Assembly: GCA_945907085.1 (NCBI GenBank)
Contig: CAMDSS010000029.1
Location: forward strand, 1 to 13,949
Reading direction: 5' to 3'
Source: Cyanobium sp. NIES-981
GTDB taxonomy: Bacteria > Cyanobacteriota > Cyanobacteriia > PCC-6307 > Cyanobiaceae
Length of the DNA: 13,949 nt
Under the pieces are notes generated by a model. It had not been told where the DNA came from, searched no databases, and worked only from the letters and a program-made list of their open reading frames with translations. Position 1 is the first letter of the stretch, and each line of letters begins with the position of its first letter. This document shows, one piece after another, positions 1-6,948 of the stretch. The translations under genes and the position numbers were made by a program.

Positions 1-356
1 CGCAGGCGGCCATCGATCACCCGGTGGTAATCGCGCCCCCAGCCGTAGCGGGCCACCGCCAGGGCCTCCGGTTGCCGCTTGGCATCCACGTAGTAGTTGA
101 GCCCCACCGCCACCAGGCTGCGGACGCCGGGAAGCAGGGCTTCGACCGCGCGGCGCCGGGGATCAGCCATCCAGGCCATGTCGGCCTGGTGCCCGGCGGC
201 TAGCCAGCGTTCGAGGGCCGCCGTGCGCAGGGGCAGGCGGGGACTTCCGGGGACGGCGGCGATGCCGACCGGGTCAAAGCCCAGGGCGAGGGCCTGCTGC
301 TTGAGCTGGACCACCAGCTCCTGGGGGTCATGGCCTGGTTGGGCAGCTCCCGCCAT
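1..356 (-). CDS. queG: Epoxyqueuosine reductase QueG, N-terminal part (cut by window edge)
   Basis: The last step of queuosine synthesis reduces epoxyqueuosine to queuosine at the wobble base of tRNAs with GUN anticodons. QueG does this in the cytoplasm using a cobalamin and two [4Fe-4S] clusters. The visible 118 codons are open from an ATG at 356 to the left edge. They show family blocks: LGFDPVGIA near residues 25-33, an ERWLAAGHQADMAWM segment near 49-63, LLPGVRSLVAVGLNYY near 74-89, and VARYGWGRDYHRVI near 101-114. The C-terminal part with the ferredoxin-like Fe-S cysteines lies outside, so integrity of the gene cannot be judged. It is divergent from the membrane-protein gene starting at 402, with 45 bases between the starts. 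The family call rests on recognised sequence blocks; the role is family knowledge. Confidence 0.9.
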   Translation of the reverse strand, partial: MAGAAQPGHDPQELVVQLKQQALALGFDPVGIAAVPGSPRLPLRTAALERWLAAGHQADMAWMADPRRRAVEALLPGVRSLVAVGLNYYVDAKRQPEALAVARYGWGRDYHRVIDGRL

Positions 357-401
357 CACCCGTAAAGTTGCGCCACATCCCCAGTCTGCTGCGAGAACCC
401 C

Positions 402-1073
402 TTGAGCACTGTTCCATTCGGTCGTTTTGGCCACCTGCTCCGTTGGATTGGCATCACCCTGGTGGTGCTCATGGGCCTCCAGCTCTTGGTGCTCTTGGTC
501 TCCTGGAACTGGGCCCTGGAACCCTTCCGCCAGCTCCTGGTGGATCGCCTCGTCGGGGAATCCCCGATGGCCTTGCTCGGGTTGGTGTTGATGCTTTACG
601 GCGCCAAGCTGGACCATCCCGCCGGAACCCGTACCCCCATCCAGTGGGTGGTTGGGGTGGTGAGCATCCTGCTGGCGATTGCCATGGTGGTGGCCGTGCC
701 GGTGTCGATTGGTTCGGAAAATGCCACGGCCCAGCAGGTCGCCCAGGCCGATGCCGCCATTGCGATGCAGTCGATGCAGTTGCAACGCGAAAAGCAACAG
801 CTGGCCGATCCCAAGGCCGTTGATCAGGTGATTGCCCAGGCAGAAAAGGCCGGTCAGATCCCCCCCGGGGTCTCTGAGGAGCAAAAGCAGGCCCAAGCCC
901 GTCAATTCATTGACACCCAGCTCAAGCCCCAGCTGGAGAAACAGGAGCAGCAATTGGGTCAGGCCAAGTTGGGCCGCGACCTGGCTGTGCAGCAGCGCCG
1001 CTTTGGAGGCACTGGCCGCTCGGTGGTTTTGGCGATTGCCTTTGTGGTGTTGGCCCTGGTGGCTTTGCTCTGA
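402..1073 (+). CDS. HpsJ-like integral membrane protein with coiled coil
   Basis: Four hydrophobic segments are visible, near residues 14-35, 54-68, 82-102 and 206-223. A charged, Gln/Ala/Lys/Glu-rich stretch at about 108-200 looks like a coiled coil held between the third and fourth membrane spans. This layout and the cyanobacterial setting resemble the HpsJ family, named from the hormogonium polysaccharide secretion locus of filamentous cyanobacteria. I recognise the family only moderately, and the function in a unicellular strain is not established. The start is a TTG at 402, chosen because GAGA at 393-396 gives a ribosome site five bases upstream and no better start precedes the first membrane span. 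The next gene begins 71 bases downstream on the same strand. It could instead be an unrelated envelope protein of similar topology. Confidence 0.7.
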   Translation: MSTVPFGRFGHLLRWIGITLVVLMGLQLLVLLVSWNWALEPFRQLLVDRLVGESPMALLGLVLMLYGAKLDHPAGTRTPIQWVVGVVSILLAIAMVVAVPVSIGSENATAQQVAQADAAIAMQSMQLQREKQQLADPKAVDQVIAQAEKAGQIPPGVSEEQKQAQARQFIDTQLKPQLEKQEQQLGQAKLGRDLAVQQRRFGGTGRSVVLAIAFVVLALVALL

Positions 1074-1144
1074 AACCCGTAACCGAACTGCCGGATGGCT
1101 AAGTTGCCCTTAGGTAGCTGAAGGCCGGATTCCCGGATTGTTCC

Positions 1145-1870
1145 TTGGTTCAGTCCAATCCCAGATCTGATAAACCTCTGAACGACCGGTTCCAGCAGGA
1201 TCTCAAGAACGACCTGATTGCTGGTCTGTTGGTGGTGATTCCCCTAGCCACCACGATTTGGCTGGCCACCACGGTGAGCCGCTTTGTGCTGGCGTTCCTC
1301 ACCTCGATTCCCAAGCAGTTCAATCCCTTCAACACCCTCAACCCCTTCTTCCAGGAGTTGATCAACCTTGGGGTGGGCTTGTTGGTTCCCCTGTTGGGGA
1401 TCCTGCTGATCGGTTTGATGGCCCGCAACATCGTGGGCCGTTGGCTGCTGGAATTTGGGGAGGGCACCCTGCTCCGGATTCCGTTGGCGGGTTCCGTCTA
1501 CAAAACCCTCAAGCAGCTGCTGGAAACCTTTCTTCAGGGAAGCTCCAGCAAATTCCGCCGGGTTGTGCTCGTGGAGTACCCCCGGGAGGGGCTCTATGCC
1601 CTTGGTTTTGTGACCGGCGTGCTTGGCACTGCCCTGCAGGTGGGTTTCAGTGAGCCCATGCTCAGCGTGTTCATCCCCACCGCCCCCAACCCCACCACCG
1701 GTTGGTACGCGGTGGTGCCTGAGACCAAGGTCAAGGACCTCGACCTTTCGGTGGAGGACGCCTTCCGCACGATCATCTCCGCTGGCATCGTCAACCCTGA
1801 CGAACGCGAAACACCCAACCGCAGCTTCTCCAGTCTCTTGGCCCAGCTGCGGGCTCCCCAGATGTCCTGA
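1145..1870 (+). CDS. DUF502 family membrane protein
   Basis: The protein has 241 residues, with two strong hydrophobic segments near residues 24-50 and 73-94. A soluble C-terminal part follows, carrying family blocks such as RIPLAGSVYKTLKQLLET (about 111-128), VVLVEYPREGLYALGFVTG (about 140-158) and VFIPTAPNPTTGWYAVVPE in the second half. These are hallmarks of DUF502, a family found in bacteria and, as the COV1-like proteins, in plants. The molecular function is unknown. The start is TTG at 1145 with a weak GGA seven bases upstream. The stop codon overlaps the nusB start by one base (TGATG), so translation of the two is probably coupled. Proximity to nusB and ftsY is a recurrent cyanobacterial arrangement as I recall it, but gives no direct clue to function. 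Confidence 0.92.
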   Translation: MVQSNPRSDKPLNDRFQQDLKNDLIAGLLVVIPLATTIWLATTVSRFVLAFLTSIPKQFNPFNTLNPFFQELINLGVGLLVPLLGILLIGLMARNIVGRWLLEFGEGTLLRIPLAGSVYKTLKQLLETFLQGSSSKFRRVVLVEYPREGLYALGFVTGVLGTALQVGFSEPMLSVFIPTAPNPTTGWYAVVPETKVKDLDLSVEDAFRTIISAGIVNPDERETPNRSFSSLLAQLRAPQMS

Positions 1871-2526
1871 TGCAGAGCCGCACCCTTTCCCGTGAACTGG
1901 CCCTGTTGCTGTTGGGTCAGATCAGTGACCGCGGCACTAGTGCCAGTGGCAGCAGTGCCAAGGCTTTGCCTGATGGGGGTATGGATGCCCTCTTGCAGCA
2001 AGCCCTGACCACCCTCCATCAACACGTTCGTGAGGCCTTGGATCGGTCGGCGGAGGATCTGCAAACGGCCCAGCAGGAGCTGCTGGACAGTGAATTGCAG
2101 GAACGCGGAGAGCAGCAATTGCCCCGGGTTCGCAGCCACTTGCAGGCTGGTTTGGTTGCGGCGGAGCAGGCGCTCAATCGGCTTTCGGCCAGCCTGGAAT
2201 TGCCCAGGCTTCTGCTCCTGGCTGATCAAGATGAGGTGCGCCATGGTGCCATGGATCGGGCCCGGGCCGTCCTCCGTCAGCGCGAAGCCATTGATGCCCG
2301 CTTGGATGGGGTGATGGAGGGTTGGCGCCTGGCGCGGTTGCCCCGCATTGATCGGGACATCCTGCGCTTGGCGGCGGTGGATCTCAGTGATTTCAAAACG
2401 CCGGCGGCGGTGGCTTGCAACGAGGCTGTGGAATTGGCCAATCGCTACAGCGATGAGCAGGGTCGTCGCATGATTAATGGGGTGTTGCGCCGGTTTACGG
2501 CCGCTGCCGTGCCTGCGGAGAGCTGA
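1870..2526 (+). CDS. nusB: Transcription antitermination protein NusB
   Basis: NusB binds boxA RNA together with ribosomal protein S10 and supports antitermination of rRNA transcription. The family core is clear at the C-terminal end: WRLARLPRIDRDILRLAAV near residues 152-170, a CNEAVELANRYSDEQ block near 183-197, and RRMINGVLRRF near 199-209. At 218 residues it is about 80 longer than E. coli NusB (139). The extra length lies between a short N-terminal helix and the core. It includes a Ser/Thr/Ala/Gly linker near 20-35 and a Gln/Glu/Leu-rich helical region near 40-130. The ATG start overlaps the DUF502 stop, and ftsY follows after six bases, so the three genes are very likely one transcript. 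I am confident of the family; the role of the insert is unknown. Confidence 0.95.
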   Translation: MQSRTLSRELALLLLGQISDRGTSASGSSAKALPDGGMDALLQQALTTLHQHVREALDRSAEDLQTAQQELLDSELQERGEQQLPRVRSHLQAGLVAAEQALNRLSASLELPRLLLLADQDEVRHGAMDRARAVLRQREAIDARLDGVMEGWRLARLPRIDRDILRLAAVDLSDFKTPAAVACNEAVELANRYSDEQGRRMINGVLRRFTAAAVPAES

Positions 2527-2530
2527 GGGG
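2525..2530 (+). promoter_or_regulatory. Shine-Dalgarno site for ftsY overlapping the nusB stop
   Basis: GAGGGG overlaps the last two bases of the nusB stop codon and ends two bases before the ftsY ATG at 2533. Spacing is shorter than ideal, but it is the only purine-rich run that fits this start. The arrangement suggests that ribosomes finishing nusB re-initiate at ftsY. Confidence 0.5.
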
Positions 2531-2532
2531 CG

Positions 2533-3981
2533 ATGGTTTACGACTGGTTTAACCGCACCAGCGGTGCTGCTGATCAGGGTGTTGCCGATAACGGTGCCCC
2601 CGAGCCCAATCCGTCCCAGGACGGCCCCCAAGCGGATCCCCCATCTCCTAGTGGGGAGCCCGTTGATGGCGATGCAGCGGCGCTGGAGTGGGCCAAGCAG
2701 GCCTATGCCCGGCTGAAGGCCCAGCAGGAAGCAGCCAAACAGGAAGCCCCGAAGCAGGAAGAGGCGAAGGTTGAACAGGTTGCCGCCCCGGTTGCCCCCC
2801 TTGCAGCAGCGGTCGAGGCGCCAACTCCGCAAGAACCCCAAGGGTTGTCCTTGTTGGAGCAGGCCGCGGCCCAGCGGGTGGAACGCCAACAGGCCATTGC
2901 TGCCCCCGAGCCTGCCCAGTCACCGCCAGCTGATCGTCCGCCAAACCCCACGGCCACGGAGCCCGAGCTCGGTGCTTTTGATGACACCTTCACCTGGTCG
3001 GCGGAGGTGCTGGCCGCCCAGGGCAAACGGATCGATCAGGTTTCCCTTGAGGAGATTGATTGGCTTTCTCGCCTGCGCCAGGGCCTGGAGAAAACCCGCC
3101 AGGGGTTTGTCACCCAGCTGCTTGAAAACCTTGGTGACGACCCCCTCACCCCCGAGGTGCTCGATGACCTGGAAGGCACCCTGCTGCGGGCCGATGTGGG
3201 CGTTAAGGCCACCGACCAGGTGCTCGAAGCCCTGCGAAAACGCCTCAATGAGGAGGTGGTCGACCCAAGCGAGGGGATCCGTTTTCTGAAGGAACAGCTC
3301 CGCGGCATCCTGGATCAGCCGATCCAGGCCAGTGCCCATGTCCTGCTGGCTCCCCAGCGGGATCGCCTCAACGTGTGGTTGATGGTGGGCGTGAATGGGG
3401 TGGGCAAAACCACCACCCTGGGCAAGCTGGCCAACCTGGCCGTGCGCAGTGGCTACAGCTGTTTGATTGCGGCGGCCGATACCTTCCGGGCCGCGGCCGT
3501 TCAGCAGGTGCAGGTTTGGGGTGATCGCAGCGATGTGCCGGTGATTGCCAATCCCAGCGCCAATGCGGATCCAGCTGCCGTGGTGTTTGACGCCATTGGT
3601 GCAGCCAAGGCCAAGGGCACCGAGCTGGTTTTGGTGGATACGGCTGGTCGGCTGCAAACCAAGCACAACCTGATGGAGGAGCTGGCCAAGGTGCGCCGCA
3701 TCATCGACAGATTGGCCCCGGATGCGGTGGTGGAATCCCTGCTGGTTTTGGATGCCAGCCAGGGCCAAAACGGCCTCCGCCAGGCGATGGCCTTTGCCAA
3801 GGCCGCAGGCCTCACGGGCGTGGTCCTCACCAAATTGGATGGCAGTGCCCGCGGCGGGGTGGCCCTGGCGGTGGCCTCGGAAGCCGGATTGCCCATTCGT
3901 TTTGTGGGTGCCGGCGAAGGTATTCGCGATCTGCGGCCCTTCAACAGCTTCGAGTTTGTAGAGGCGTTGCTGGGCGGATAG
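2533..3981 (+). CDS. ftsY: Signal recognition particle receptor FtsY
   Basis: FtsY is the membrane-associated GTPase that receives ribosome-nascent-chain/SRP (Ffh) complexes and passes them to the Sec translocon. The 482-residue protein has three parts. Residues 1 to about 150 are a low-complexity Ala/Gln/Glu/Pro-rich acidic extension. An N domain helical bundle lies at about 175-270. The G domain from about 280 carries the GTPase motifs: G1 as GVNGVGKTTT (286-295), DTFRAAA from 316, DTAGR at 369-373, and TKLD at 433-436. A GAGEGIRDLRPF segment lies near the C-terminus. All key residues are intact. The acidic N-terminal extension is typical of membrane-associating FtsY in general but is poorly conserved in sequence. 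The ATG at 2533 follows the nusB stop by six bases. An 84-base gap separates it from the next gene. Confidence 0.98.
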   Translation: MVYDWFNRTSGAADQGVADNGAPEPNPSQDGPQADPPSPSGEPVDGDAAALEWAKQAYARLKAQQEAAKQEAPKQEEAKVEQVAAPVAPLAAAVEAPTPQEPQGLSLLEQAAAQRVERQQAIAAPEPAQSPPADRPPNPTATEPELGAFDDTFTWSAEVLAAQGKRIDQVSLEEIDWLSRLRQGLEKTRQGFVTQLLENLGDDPLTPEVLDDLEGTLLRADVGVKATDQVLEALRKRLNEEVVDPSEGIRFLKEQLRGILDQPIQASAHVLLAPQRDRLNVWLMVGVNGVGKTTTLGKLANLAVRSGYSCLIAAADTFRAAAVQQVQVWGDRSDVPVIANPSANADPAAVVFDAIGAAKAKGTELVLVDTAGRLQTKHNLMEELAKVRRIIDRLAPDAVVESLLVLDASQGQNGLRQAMAFAKAAGLTGVVLTKLDGSARGGVALAVASEAGLPIRFVGAGEGIRDLRPFNSFEFVEALLGG

Positions 3982-4065
3982 CTCCCACCTTCTGGGTGAC
4001 CCGGGCTGGATTGCCAGGGCTGGGTTGAAACCACGGCTAGCTTTCGTGTCCTTCCCACCAGAGCG

Positions 4066-5427
4066 GTGTTGTCAGCGTCGCCATCGGTGGGCCAAGGGCT
4101 CGACAACCTGAGCCAGGAGCAAAGGCGCCATCAGGACCTGCTGGCATCCCTGGCCTATGCCCTGCGCAGTTTCACGAACCTGGGCCGTTTTCTTGAGTTG
4201 GTGCCGCTGGTCACCAGCCGGCTGGTGGGGAGCCAGGGTGCGCTGTTGGTGGTCTTCCACGAGGACGGCCGTCTCTGGCGCGACCACTTGCAGGCCTTCC
4301 CCGCCGATCGATGGGCAGGTGGGCTGCGCCAATTGGCGGCTCTTCCAGATTCCGAACTGGGGGTCTGGAGTGGCGATCCCTCCGGCGTCGCCGACCTGGA
4401 TCAAAGGGTCGGGCGGTTGCTTGGCGATGGCCAGGTGCTGGGTGATGGCCAGTTGCTTGCCACCTCGGTGGTGGCCCGATCCAGTCAGCGGGGCCGGCTC
4501 TATGTCTTTGCCCCCCGAGGTGAGCTGCCCTGGAATGAGGTTCAGAGCCTCCATCTGCAGCTGGTGGCGGATTTAGCGGGGGTGGCCCTCGAAGGTGACA
4601 CCCTGCGGCAGGCCCTGCAGCGCCATGAACGCGTCGATCGCCAACTCGGCATGGGTGCTGAGATTCAGGCCGAGTTGTTGCCGAATCGTTGTCCCCTGAT
4701 TGAGGGGGTCACGGTGGCGGCCCGCTGCCGCAGTGCTTTTGAGGTGGGAGGCGACTACTACGACTTCATTCCCACCCAGCCCCAGGGTTCGGGCCCTGGG
4801 CTCGCGGCGGCCCGGTGGGCCCTGGTGATCGGCGATGTGATGGGCAAGGGCGTGCCAGCCGGTTTGCTGATGGCCTTGCTGCGGGGCCTGTTGCGGGCCG
4901 AGGTGTTGAGCGGCCACGCGCCCGATCGGATCCTCCACGACCTCAACCAATTGGCCCAGGAGGACCTGGCCCACTCCCATCGCTTTGTGACGCTGTTTTA
5001 TTCCGATTTCGATCCCCGTACCCGGCTGTTGCGCTACGCCAATGCCGGCCACCATCCGCCCTTGATCTGGCGCAGGGGCACCGGCCAGGTTGAACGGCTG
5101 GATGTCCCTGGGGTGGTGATCGGCTTGCAACCTGGGGCCGATTACGACACGGGCCAGACCCTGCTCGAGCCCGGTGATGTCCTCCTGTATTTCACGGATG
5201 GGGTCACGGAAGCCTTGGGCTTCAGGGGGGAGCGTTTTGAAGAGCACCGCCTGATTAACCAGTTTCAGATGGTCTGCCATGGGGATCTGGGCGCCCAGGA
5301 GATTCTCGATCTGTTGTTTGCCAGGCTCGATCGCTTTGTCGGGGCCGATCGCCAGCTCGATGACGATGCGTCGCTGATGGTGTTGAAGGTGGGCGACCAG
5401 CAGGTGTTGGCTTCCCTGCCAAGCTGA
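4066..5427 (+). CDS. PP2C-family serine/threonine phosphatase, RsbU/SpoIIE type, with N-terminal GAF-like sensor
   Basis: The C-terminal half is a SpoIIE/RsbU-type protein phosphatase. It has GGDYYDF at 228-234, GDVMGKG at 256-262, NAGHHPP near 326-332, FTDG at 376-379, and a DDDAS segment at 432-436. The aspartates D230, D257, D378 and D433/D434 are the expected metal ligands. The first ~180 residues have the length and pattern of a GAF-type sensor. An EIQAELLP linker of the kind seen ahead of RsbU phosphatase domains joins the two. Such enzymes usually dephosphorylate an anti-sigma-factor antagonist. No kinase or antagonist gene lies in this window, so its partner is unknown. The start is GTG 4066 or, equally plausibly, TTG 4069, which sits better behind AGAG at 4060-4063. 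argH follows after 27 bases on the same strand. Confidence 0.93.
   Translation: MLSASPSVGQGLDNLSQEQRRHQDLLASLAYALRSFTNLGRFLELVPLVTSRLVGSQGALLVVFHEDGRLWRDHLQAFPADRWAGGLRQLAALPDSELGVWSGDPSGVADLDQRVGRLLGDGQVLGDGQLLATSVVARSSQRGRLYVFAPRGELPWNEVQSLHLQLVADLAGVALEGDTLRQALQRHERVDRQLGMGAEIQAELLPNRCPLIEGVTVAARCRSAFEVGGDYYDFIPTQPQGSGPGLAAARWALVIGDVMGKGVPAGLLMALLRGLLRAEVLSGHAPDRILHDLNQLAQEDLAHSHRFVTLFYSDFDPRTRLLRYANAGHHPPLIWRRGTGQVERLDVPGVVIGLQPGADYDTGQTLLEPGDVLLYFTDGVTEALGFRGERFEEHRLINQFQMVCHGDLGAQEILDLLFARLDRFVGADRQLDDDASLMVLKVGDQQVLASLPS
4423..4458 (+). repeat. Two-copy 18-base in-frame repeat inside the phosphatase sensor domain
   Basis: Two adjacent near-identical 18-base units encode GDGQVL and GDGQLL (residues 120-131). 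The copies differ at a few third or first codon positions. This looks like an old in-frame duplication in a loop of the GAF-like region. Confidence 0.6.
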
Positions 5428-5454
5428 AGGTCTGCTACCAGCTCCCGGCGCTCG

Positions 5455-6873
5455 ATGGCCTCAGATCCGATCACGACTGGCACCACCACTTGGAGTGATC
5501 GTTTTGATCAGGGGCTGCACCCTGCGATTGAGCGGTTCAATGCGTCGATCGGCTTCGATCTGGAGCTGCTGGAGCAGGATCTTGATGGCTCCGTGGCCCA
5601 TGCCCGGATGTTGGGCCGATGTGGCGTGATCTCCGAGGCTGAGGCTTTGGAGCTGATCAGGGGCTTGGAGCTGGTCCGCGCTGAAGCGGCAGCTGGCCAG
5701 TTCAATCCTGGCTTGGAAGCGGAGGACGTGCATTTTGCGGTGGAGCACCGGCTCATTGCCTTGCTTGGGCCCCTGGGCAAAAAGCTCCACACCGGCCGCA
5801 GCCGTAACGATCAGGTAGGCACGGATGTGCGCCTCTGGTTGCGCAGCCAAATCGATTTGATCGATGGGGCCTTGGTGCGCTTCGAACGGGCCCTTTTGGC
5901 CCAGGCCGAGGCCCATGCCAACACCTTGATTCCTGGCTACACCCACCTCCAGCGTGCCCAGCCGGTGTGCCTGGCCCACCATTTGCTTGCCTACATCGAA
6001 ATGGCAGAGCGGGATCGCTCCCGCCTGGCGGATGTGCGGCAGCGGGTCAATATTTCCCCCCTAGGCGCCGCCGCCTTGGCCGGTACGCCGGTTCCGATTG
6101 ATCGGCGTCAAACCGCCGAGGAGCTCGGCTTTGACGATGTCTACGCCAACAGCCTGGATGCGGTGAGCGACCGGGACTTTGCGGTGGAATTCATGGCGGC
6201 AGCCAGCTTGGTGATGGTGCACCTCAGCCGTCTGAGTGAGGAGGTGATTTTGTGGGCGAGTGAGGAATTCGGCTTCATCAGCCTCACGGATCGCTGTGCC
6301 ACGGGCAGCAGCCTGATGCCCCAGAAGAAAAACCCCGATGTGCCCGAATTGGTGCGCGGCAAGAGCGGTCGGGTGTTTGGCCATTTGATGGGCCTGCTCA
6401 CCATGATCAAGGGCTTGCCTCTGGCCTACAACAAGGATTTCCAGGAAGACAAAGAAGCCCTGTTCGATGGGGTACGCACCTGCCGCGATTGTCTTGAGGC
6501 GATGGCCATCCTGTTTGAGGAAGGTCTGGAATTTCGGCCCCAGCGGCTCGAGGCTGCGGTTGCTTCTGATTTTTCCAATGCCACGGACGTGGCTGATTAC
6601 CTCGTGGCCAAGGGCATTCCCTTCCGGGAGGCCTATCAATTGGTGGGCGGCTTGGTGAAGACCTGCCTGGCTGAGCAGGTGTTGCTCAAAGACCTTCCTT
6701 TGGAACGCTGGCAACAGCTGCATCCAGGCTTCGAGGCCGATATCTACGCCGCCATTGCTCCCCGCCAAGTGGTTGCGGCCCGCCGCAGTGAGGGGGGTAC
6801 GGCCTTTGATCAGGTGGAAAGGCAGTTGCAGCGAATTCGCACCCGCTTGGCGACCGGAGGCCAGAAAGGTTGA
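5455..6873 (+). CDS. argH: Argininosuccinate lyase
   Basis: ArgH splits argininosuccinate into arginine and fumarate, the last step of arginine synthesis; it acts as a cytoplasmic homotetramer. The protein has 472 residues, the usual family length. Signatures include TGRSRNDQVGTD near 118-129, GYTHLQRAQPV near 161-171 with the expected catalytic histidine H164, and the mobile catalytic loop GSSLMPQKKNPD at 284-295 with its conserved serines. Further active-site blocks are LAYNKDFQEDKE and DFSNATDVADYLV. No key residue is missing. The ATG at 5455 is the first suitable start after the phosphatase gene, though no strong ribosome site is visible before it. A 75-base gap follows before the RRM gene. 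Confidence 0.98.
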   Translation: MASDPITTGTTTWSDRFDQGLHPAIERFNASIGFDLELLEQDLDGSVAHARMLGRCGVISEAEALELIRGLELVRAEAAAGQFNPGLEAEDVHFAVEHRLIALLGPLGKKLHTGRSRNDQVGTDVRLWLRSQIDLIDGALVRFERALLAQAEAHANTLIPGYTHLQRAQPVCLAHHLLAYIEMAERDRSRLADVRQRVNISPLGAAALAGTPVPIDRRQTAEELGFDDVYANSLDAVSDRDFAVEFMAAASLVMVHLSRLSEEVILWASEEFGFISLTDRCATGSSLMPQKKNPDVPELVRGKSGRVFGHLMGLLTMIKGLPLAYNKDFQEDKEALFDGVRTCRDCLEAMAILFEEGLEFRPQRLEAAVASDFSNATDVADYLVAKGIPFREAYQLVGGLVKTCLAEQVLLKDLPLERWQQLHPGFEADIYAAIAPRQVVAARRSEGGTAFDQVERQLQRIRTRLATGGQKG

Positions 6874-6924
6874 ACCGGGCGATTTAGTGTGGGTTGGTTA
6901 GAGGCCTAAGGGCCCACAGTTCAG

Positions 6925-6938
6925 CGGCCCCGAGGCCG
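6925..6938 (+). promoter_or_regulatory. Short GC hairpin in the leader of the RRM gene
   Basis: CGGCC at 6925-6929 and GGCCG at 6934-6938 can form a 5-bp all-GC stem with a CCGA loop. GTTTTGG follows, and the hairpin ends ten bases before the GTG start at 6949. It could be a weak terminator of the argH transcript, or a leader structure. The only GAGG near the start (6932-6935) lies in its loop and stem, so folding would hide it. The stem is short and no function is shown. Confidence 0.3.
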
Positions 6939-6948
6939 GTTTTGGTTC

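Noticed and set aside
97..405. A plus-strand frame of 102 codons at the left end
   Set aside because: It lies opposite queG, whose family blocks are clear on the minus strand; the plus-strand product is an Arg/Ser/Ala-rich shadow.
1594..2889. A 431-codon open frame on the minus strand across DUF502, nusB and ftsY
   Set aside because: It lies wholly antisense to three well-recognised genes; its product is a Gln/Arg/Gly/His-rich mix with no family feature. Long antisense frames are expected where third codon positions are mostly G or C.
2920..3768. A 282-codon minus-strand frame opposite ftsY
   Set aside because: Same kind of shadow; the conserved GTPase motifs of FtsY on the plus strand explain the sequence.
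4006..4017. Possible hairpin after ftsY (CTGG-ATTG-CCAG)
   Set aside because: The stem is only four pairs and no T-run follows, so it is not a credible terminator.
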